The notes under the pieces are model-generated. The model made no database searches. It was not told the DNA's origin and was given only the letters and a program-made list of their open reading frames with translations. A program made the position numbers and the translations under genes. A DNA stretch of 64,000 nt from Glandiceps talaboti (taxonomy: Eukaryota; Hemichordata; Enteropneusta; Spengelidae). Positions 57,925-64,000 of this stretch are shown here, piece after piece (position 1 is the stretch's first letter; each line of letters begins with the position of its first letter). The stretch lies in NCBI RefSeq assembly GCF_964340395.1, contig NC_135552.1:317001-381000 (forward strand), read 5' to 3'.

Positions 57925-60724
57925 ACAGTCTACTATCAAGACTCAACATAGAGATACAGTCTACTATCAAGACTCAACATAGAGATACAGTCTACTATCA
58001 AGACTCACATAGAGGTACAGTCTACTATCAAGACTCAACATAGAGATACAGTCTACTATCAAGACTCAACATAGAGATACAGTCTACTATCAAGACTCAA
58101 CATAGAGATACAGTCTACTATCAAGACTCAACATAGAGGTACAGTCTACTATCAAGACTCAACATAGAGATACAGTCTACTATCGAGACTCAACATAGAG
58201 GTACAGTCTACTATCAAGACTCGACATAGAGGTACAGTACTACTATCAAGACTCAACATAGAGATACAGTCTACTATCAAGACTCAACATAGAGGTACAT
58301 GTGTCTACTATCAAGACTGATCAACATAGAGATACAGTCTACTATCAAGACTCAACATAGAGGTACAATCTACTATCAAGACTCAACATAGAGGTACAGT
58401 CTACTATCAAGACTCAACATAGAGATACAGTCTACTATCAAGACTCAACATAGAGATACAGTCTACTATATCAAGACTCAACATAGAGATACAGTCTACT
58501 ATCAAGACTCAACATAGAGATACAGTCTACTATCAAGACTCGACATAGAGGTACAGTCTACTATCAAGACTCAACATAGAGGTACAGTACTACTATCAAG
58601 ACTCAACATAGAGATACAGTCTACTATCAAGACTCAACATAGAGATACAGTCTAGTTAAGACTCACATAGAGGTACAGTCTACTATCAAGACTCAACATA
58701 GAGATACAGTCTACTATCGAGACTCAACATAGAGGTACAGTCTACTATCAAGACTCAACATAGAGGTACAGTCTACTATCAAGACTCAACATAGAGATAC
58801 AGTCTACTTTCAAGACTCAACATAGAGATACACTCTACTATCAAGACTCAACATAGAGGTACAGTCTATTATCAAGACTCAACATAGAGGTACAGTCTAC
58901 TATCAAGACTCAACATAGAGATACAGTCTACTATCAAGACTCAACATAGAGATACAGTCTACTATCAAGACTCAACATAGAGATACAGTCTAGTTAAGAC
59001 TCAACATAGAGATACAGTCTACTATCAAGACTCAACATAGAGATACAGTCTACTATCAAGACTCAACATAGAGGTACAGTCTACTATCAAGACTCAACAT
59101 AGAGATACAGTCTACTATCAAGACTCAACATAGAGGTACAGTCTATTATCAAGACTCAACATAGAGGTACAGTCTACTATCAAGACTCAACATAGAGATA
59201 CAGTCTACTATCAAGACTCAACATAGAGATACAGTCTACTATCAAGACTCAACATAGAGGTAGTCTACTATCAAGACTCAACATAGAGGTACAGTCTACT
59301 ATCAAGACTCAACATAGAGATACAGTCTAGTTAAGACTCAACATAGAGATACAGTCTACTATCAAGACTCAACATAGAGGTACAGTCTGCTATCAAGAGT
59401 CAACATAGAGGTACTGTCTACTATCAAGAGTCAACATAGAGATACAGTCTACTTTCAAGACTCAACATAGTGGTACAGTCTACTATCAAGACTCAACATA
59501 GAGATACAGTCTACTATCAAGACTCAACATAGAGGTACAGTCTACTATCAAGACTCAACATAGAGATACAGTCTACTATCAAGACTCAACATAGAGATAC
59601 AGTCTACTATCAAGACTCAACATAGAGGTACAGTCTACTATCAAGACTCACATAGAGGTACAGTCTACTATCAAGACTCAACATAGAGGTACAGTCTACT
59701 ATCAAGACTCACATAGAGGTACAGTCTGCTATCAAGACTCAACATAGAGGTACAGTCTACTATCAAGACTCACATAGAGGTACAGTCTACTATCAAGACT
59801 CAACATAGAGATACAGTCTACTATCAAGACTCAACATAGAGATACAGTCTACTATCAAGACTCAACATAGAGATACAGTCTACTATCAAGACTCAACATA
59901 GAGATACAGTCTACTTTCAAGACTCAACATAGAGGTACAGTCTACTATCAAGACTCACATAGAGGTACAGTCTACTATCAAGACTCAACATAGAGGTACA
60001 GTCTACTATCAAGACTCACATAGAGGTACAGTCTGCTATCAAGACTCAACATAGAGGTACAGTCTACTATCAAGACTCACATAGAGGTACAGTCTACTAT
60101 CAAGACTCAACATAGAGATACAGTCTACTATCAAGACTCAACATAGAGATACAGTCTACTATCAAGACTCACATAGAGGTACAGTCTACTATCAAGACTC
60201 AACATAGAGATACAGTCTACTATCAAGACTCAACATAGAGATACAGTCTACTATCAAGACTCAACATAGAGGTACAGTCTACTATCAAGACTCAACATAG
60301 AGGTACAGTCTACTATCAAGACTCAACATAGAGGTACAGTCTACTATCAAGACTCAACATAGAGATACAGTCTACTATCAAGACTCAACATAGAGATACA
60401 GTCTACTATCAAGACTCAACATAGAGGTTCAGTCTACTATCAAGACTCAACATAGAGGTACAGTCTACTATCAAGACTCAACATAGAGATACAGTCTACT
60501 ATCAAGACTCAACATAGAGATACAGTCTACTATCAAGACTCAACATAGAGGTAGTCTACTATCAAGACTCAACATAGAGGTACAGTCTACTATCAAGACT
60601 CAACATAGAGATACAGTCTACTATCGAGACTCAACATAGAGGTACAGTCTACTATCAAGACTCAACATAGAGATACAGTCTACTATCAAGACTTAACATA
60701 GAGATACAGTCTACTATCAAGACA
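57925..60724 (+). repeat. 31-bp minisatellite, ~90 copies
   Basis: The unit is CTACTATCAAGACTCAACAT followed by AGAGATACAGT. The commonest variant site is AGAGA/AGAGG. Others are loss of AA (ACTCACATAG), CTAGTTAAG in place of CTACTATCAAG, TCTATTATC, TCTGCTATC and CTACTTTC. Rare variants recur in blocks, for example TCTGCTATC embedded in an identical series at about 59725 and 60032, so units have been duplicated in groups of about ten. Stops in all frames exclude a coding role. Confidence 0.95.
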
Positions 60725-61639
60725 ACTTTCTGACCTTTTCAGTATTATTTCATAAAGTTACTTTTATTTCCATAATCAAAAAGTTAAAGTTTTCATTTTT
60801 TCATTACGGAAAAGTAAATGTCTTCACCAGCGGTAAAAAGTAAACAAAAGAAAGTAAAAAAATTCAACCATTTTTGAAATGGCAGAAATACAATCAAAAT
60901 ACAGTGTCGTCAATAGGGATATTCAGCTTACTGCAGACATCCTGGACATCCGGGCATTGCTAGCTTCCATACTGTTAGCCTAGTAACAAAGAGTAAAGGT
61001 CAAACTTAGTGTTTACTCTTGTCAAAGCCCATATACTAGTAACAATCAAGTAAAATGTTTGAATGATTTGCGCAATCCTTCATAACAACCATATCAAGTG
61101 TAAAGTATACTGTTTCAGTCCAGTATTTGGCGTTTCGCAGCAGTGTAGTCAATCTCTAAACAATTGTAAAACAGTACAAAACAAGTAAATCAGTCATTGA
61201 CTAGAGTGTAAACATATATGCCATTATTAAAACATTGTCTAGATTTCATTTAGAGCTAAATATAATCACGGCTGTGACAGCTATCATTCTCTGTAGCCAT
61301 GGTAACCAGTGAGCTGTTCATTAGTACAAAATGAAAGATTATATAATATACTTTTACACTTGAAATGAACACTATTAGTGAGTGTGACATATCCAGGAGA
61401 TGCTGTACTTTACTCTGTTAACAGTTATTTCATTCAGATCACAATTACTGGAGGAAGCTTATACTTGTCCAAAGAATAACTGAAAGTGTTATACACATGT
61501 TTTCAGGCTATTTCCCTAATAAGTAAAATTACTCTAAATATTGTGTCACCTGTTTTCTCCAAGTGATTTTCAAAAATAAATTTAGTTGCAATGTGGCGAG
61601 GTCTGTTTTGTCTTCTGACCAATTTCTCTTTTAAAGATG
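60725..61639. other. No gene seen
   Basis: AT-rich, unique-looking sequence without recognised exons or repeats. Confidence 0.5.
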
Positions 61640-61806
61640 GTTTCTCAATGGTACTTGGTCAATAAGACTGAAACTTCATGAGATGTATCTAGAAGTGTTA
61701 TACTGCAGAATTTCTTCCAAATAATTTGACACAATTGGCCCTAGCAACCATGACCACGCCCTTAGCAACAGCCAAATGGCAGTATATTTTGGTCAAATAA
61801 CAACAT

Positions 61807-62317
61807 CTTCCGATAAAATACGACACACAGCCGAACAACGCTATCGAGGATGGAACATCCGAGGTCTAGCGAATGTCATCAGGATATAAATAACTGCCAA
61901 TCAGAGAACCGTATTAGCGACAAGCACAAACAGAGGACAATAGCTAAATTTTCATGCATATTCATCTAAAGGAGGGGCTTGTATAAATAACCACCAATGC
62001 ATTAACCGAAATGTGTGAATGACAACGTCTACACACTCATCAAACTCACAATTACCATAAACCGATAAGCCATAGTAATGACGTAAATGTGTTTGTCAAC
62101 ACTTGCATGCAGAGATTCCCCGAGGTCATAGGTTATTGAATATATTAAAGTATATATATGCATACATGGCCCAACCCACCGCTCAATGTAATCTCAATGG
62201 AATGTCCGGTCTGAAAATGACATTCGCTAGACTGTTCGGGCAGGCCCTCACATGCGAAATTCGTTCGCTAATAGTTTTAGCATCGAAAGAAAGCCCGAAC
62301 GTCTAGCAGCAAGACTA
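61807..62317 (-). mobile_element. Second copy of the ~0.5-kb TIR element
   Basis: Matches 51266-51777 in inverted orientation almost throughout (AAATACGACACACAGCCGAA, CAATCAGAGAACCGTATTAG, GGAATGTCCGGTCTGAAAAT). It lacks the outermost ~30 bp of one end. It is inserted in family 2 sequence. Confidence 0.8.
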
Positions 62318-62714
62318 CCAGACTGCTTGCCTTGGTATTTGGCATAGACCTTACTTGTGGTGTCTAGTTGGGAAATTGTTCACAGCAATATGATCGCATC
62401 ACAGGTATGTGATTTGGGTAAAAAAATGCCATTTTTGGTTTTAAAAATTTAAATTCGAAAACTACCAGTCATACTGGTCTGAAAATTGGTGGGAACGTTT
62501 GTAGGGGTGTGTAGATTAAGATTTGTTCAGGACATGATGATTCCATCAGTAATATGAAGATTAGGACTAGAAATGTGTCTTTTTGGTCAAAAAATCTTTA
62601 ATTCCAAAACCACTGAGCACATTGGGCTGAAATTGAATGGGGATGCATGCGTCTGGGGGTGTATCAATGAAGAAGTATTAAGCATATAATGATTTCATCT
62701 GTGATATGCTAATT

Positions 62715-63969
62715 AGTCCCCACTAGACGAAGTCCAGGACGGGGACTTATGGATTTGGTTCGGTGTGTCCGTCCGTGCGTCCGTCCGCAGCCGTTTCTTG
62801 GAGATGCCTGGACTGATTTTTGCCATACTTGGTACGGGGGCAACATACAATGGCATACATATGCACGTCAATTTGTTTCATGATACGATCCAATATGGCC
62901 ACCTAGCAGCCATTTTGTTTGCAAATTTTCCCTGTCTAAAGCCATAACTCAGACATGCTTGAACAGATCTCATTCAAAGTTGGTATTAGGACAGTGTTCT
63001 ATGACATACATGTGCATATTCATTGTTGTCATGATACGATCCAATATGGCCACCTACCATCCATTTTGTTTGTGAATTTTCCATGTCTAAAGCCATAACT
63101 CAAACATGCTTGAACAGATCTCATTTAAAGTTGGTATTAGGACAGTGTTCTATAACATACATGTGCATATTCATTGTTGTCATGATACGATCCAATACGG
63201 CCGCCTAGCAGCCATTTTGTTTGTGAATTTTCCATGTCCAAAGCCATAACTCAAACATGCTTGAACAGATCTCGTTCAAAGTTGGTATTAGGACAGTGTT
63301 CTATGACATACATGTGCATATTCATTGTTGTCATGATACGATCCAATATGGCCACCCAGCAGCCATTTTGTTTGCGAATTTTCCATGTCCAAAGCCATAA
63401 CTCAAACATGCTTGAACAGATCTCATTCAAAGTTAGTATTAGGACAGTGTTCTATGACATACATGTGCATATTCATTGTTGTCGTGATAAGATCCAAAAT
63501 GGCCGCCTAGCAGCCATTTTGTTTGTGAATTTTCCATGTCCAAAGCCATAACTCAGACATGCATGCTTGAACAGATCTCATTCAAAGTTGGTATTAGTTG
63601 GTTGTTCTATGACATACATTTGCATATTCATTGTTGTGATACGATCCAATATGGCCGCCTGGCAGCCATTTTGTTTGCGATTTTTCTATGTCCAAAGCCA
63701 TAACTCACACATGCTTGAACAGATCTCATTCAAAGTTGATATTAGGACAGTGTTCTATGACATACATGTGCATATCCATTTTCGTCGTGATACGATCCCC
63801 CATACCCGACCCATCCTTTAATGTTGTAGGCATGTTCCATGTCCAACAAGCAGACACAACATATCTAAGTCTGTTTGATTTAGGTTCACAAGTGTTGTTG
63901 CGTGATCAGAGTAGTGGTAATTCCTTAAAAAATAATCATAGCGGGGACTATGTCATTCTCAATGACTTG
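62715..63969 (+). mobile_element. Hairpin family 1 element, complete copy nested in family 2
   Basis: Head hairpin TAGTCCCCACTAGAC / GTCCAGGACGGGGACT, CCGTCCGTGCGTCCGT run, core GCCTGGACTGATTTTTGCCA, about six ~150-bp subrepeats and the unique tail ending TAGCGGGGACTATGTC then ATGACTTG at 63969. TTAG occurs on both sides (62713-62716 and 63970-63973). Removing the element restores family 2 text (ATGCTAATTAGTTGTAAAA). Confidence 0.88.
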
Positions 63970-64000
63970 TTAGTTGTAAAAATGTGAATTTTGGTCAAAA

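Larger units (their letters stand above)
61640..64000 (+). mobile_element. Hairpin family 2 sequence carrying two nested insertions
   Basis: 61640-61806 is family 2 interior (TTGACACAATTGGCCCTAGC, AACCATGACCACGCCC). After the insert at 61807-62317, 62318-62714 gives the family 2 5' interior (GTCTAGTTGGGAAATTGTTC, AGTAATATGAAGATTAGGAC, GGGCTGAAATTGAATGGGG). After the family 1 insert, 63974-64000 resumes family 2 text (GTAAAAATGTGAATTTTGG) and runs off the window. The 5' hairpin is not present. Confidence 0.75.

Noticed and set aside
57925-60724. CRISPR array, suggested by regular short repeats
   Set aside because: Units are contiguous with no unique spacers, and the DNA is eukaryotic.

Overview
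This is AT-rich eukaryotic nuclear DNA, most likely from an invertebrate animal. The signs are spliced exons with GT/AG borders, non-LTR retrotransposons ending in (TAA)n-type tails, a tRNA-derived SINE, hAT-like palindromic MITEs with 8-bp target duplications, and long mini- and microsatellites. The species cannot be fixed from sequence alone. The general look fits a marine deuterostome such as a hemichordate or cephalochordate, but that is an impression. There are no bacterial operons, no CRISPR array and no canonical rRNA or tRNA gene.

Only two host genes can be supported. On the plus strand, the last three coding exons of VPS18 lie at 33991-34230, 46610-46842 and 50513-50576. VPS18 is a HOPS/CORVET endolysosomal tethering subunit, and these exons encode its C-terminal coiled coil and RING-H2 domain. 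The exons splice in phase into a 178-residue C-terminus, and the introns between them (12.4 kb and 3.7 kb) are packed with repeats. On the minus strand, 4466-3867 holds a two-exon reading frame with one perfect C2H2 zinc finger. I could not find the upstream VPS18 exons. A few other coding-like scraps (23.9, 36.5 and 47.8 kb) carry in-frame stops and look like dead gene or transposon pieces.

The rest is repeats. 0-5 kb: zinc-finger gene and an inverted copy of a TIR element. 5.6-10.4 kb: a 1-kb-period satellite with its own internal repeat hierarchy. 11-18 kb: a second TIR element carrying a nested palindromic MITE, a LINE fragment and a second MITE. 18-29 kb: dispersed repeats, two elements of hairpin family 1, and a palindromic element flanked by TTAA. 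29.5-39.7 kb: hairpin families 2 and 3, long CT and CTGT runs and a LINE remnant, surrounding the first VPS18 exon. 40-46.6 kb: two minisatellites, one split by a 4-kb LINE and the other by a SINE. 47-57 kb: more family 1 and 2 elements, a 45-bp minisatellite split by a 0.5-kb element, and one complete family 2 element. 57.9-60.7 kb: about 90 copies of a 31-bp minisatellite. 61.6-64 kb: a family 2 element carrying two nested insertions.

The most interesting signal is a set of repeat families with one shared layout. Each has a terminal hairpin that contains the terminal inverted repeat. In families 1 and 2 this is followed by a CTGT/CCGT microsatellite, then a short core related to accgatttttttcaaacttgg, then an array of roughly 150-bp internal subrepeats. 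No transposase is visible in any of them. One copy gives a clean nested insertion whose empty site can be reconstructed.
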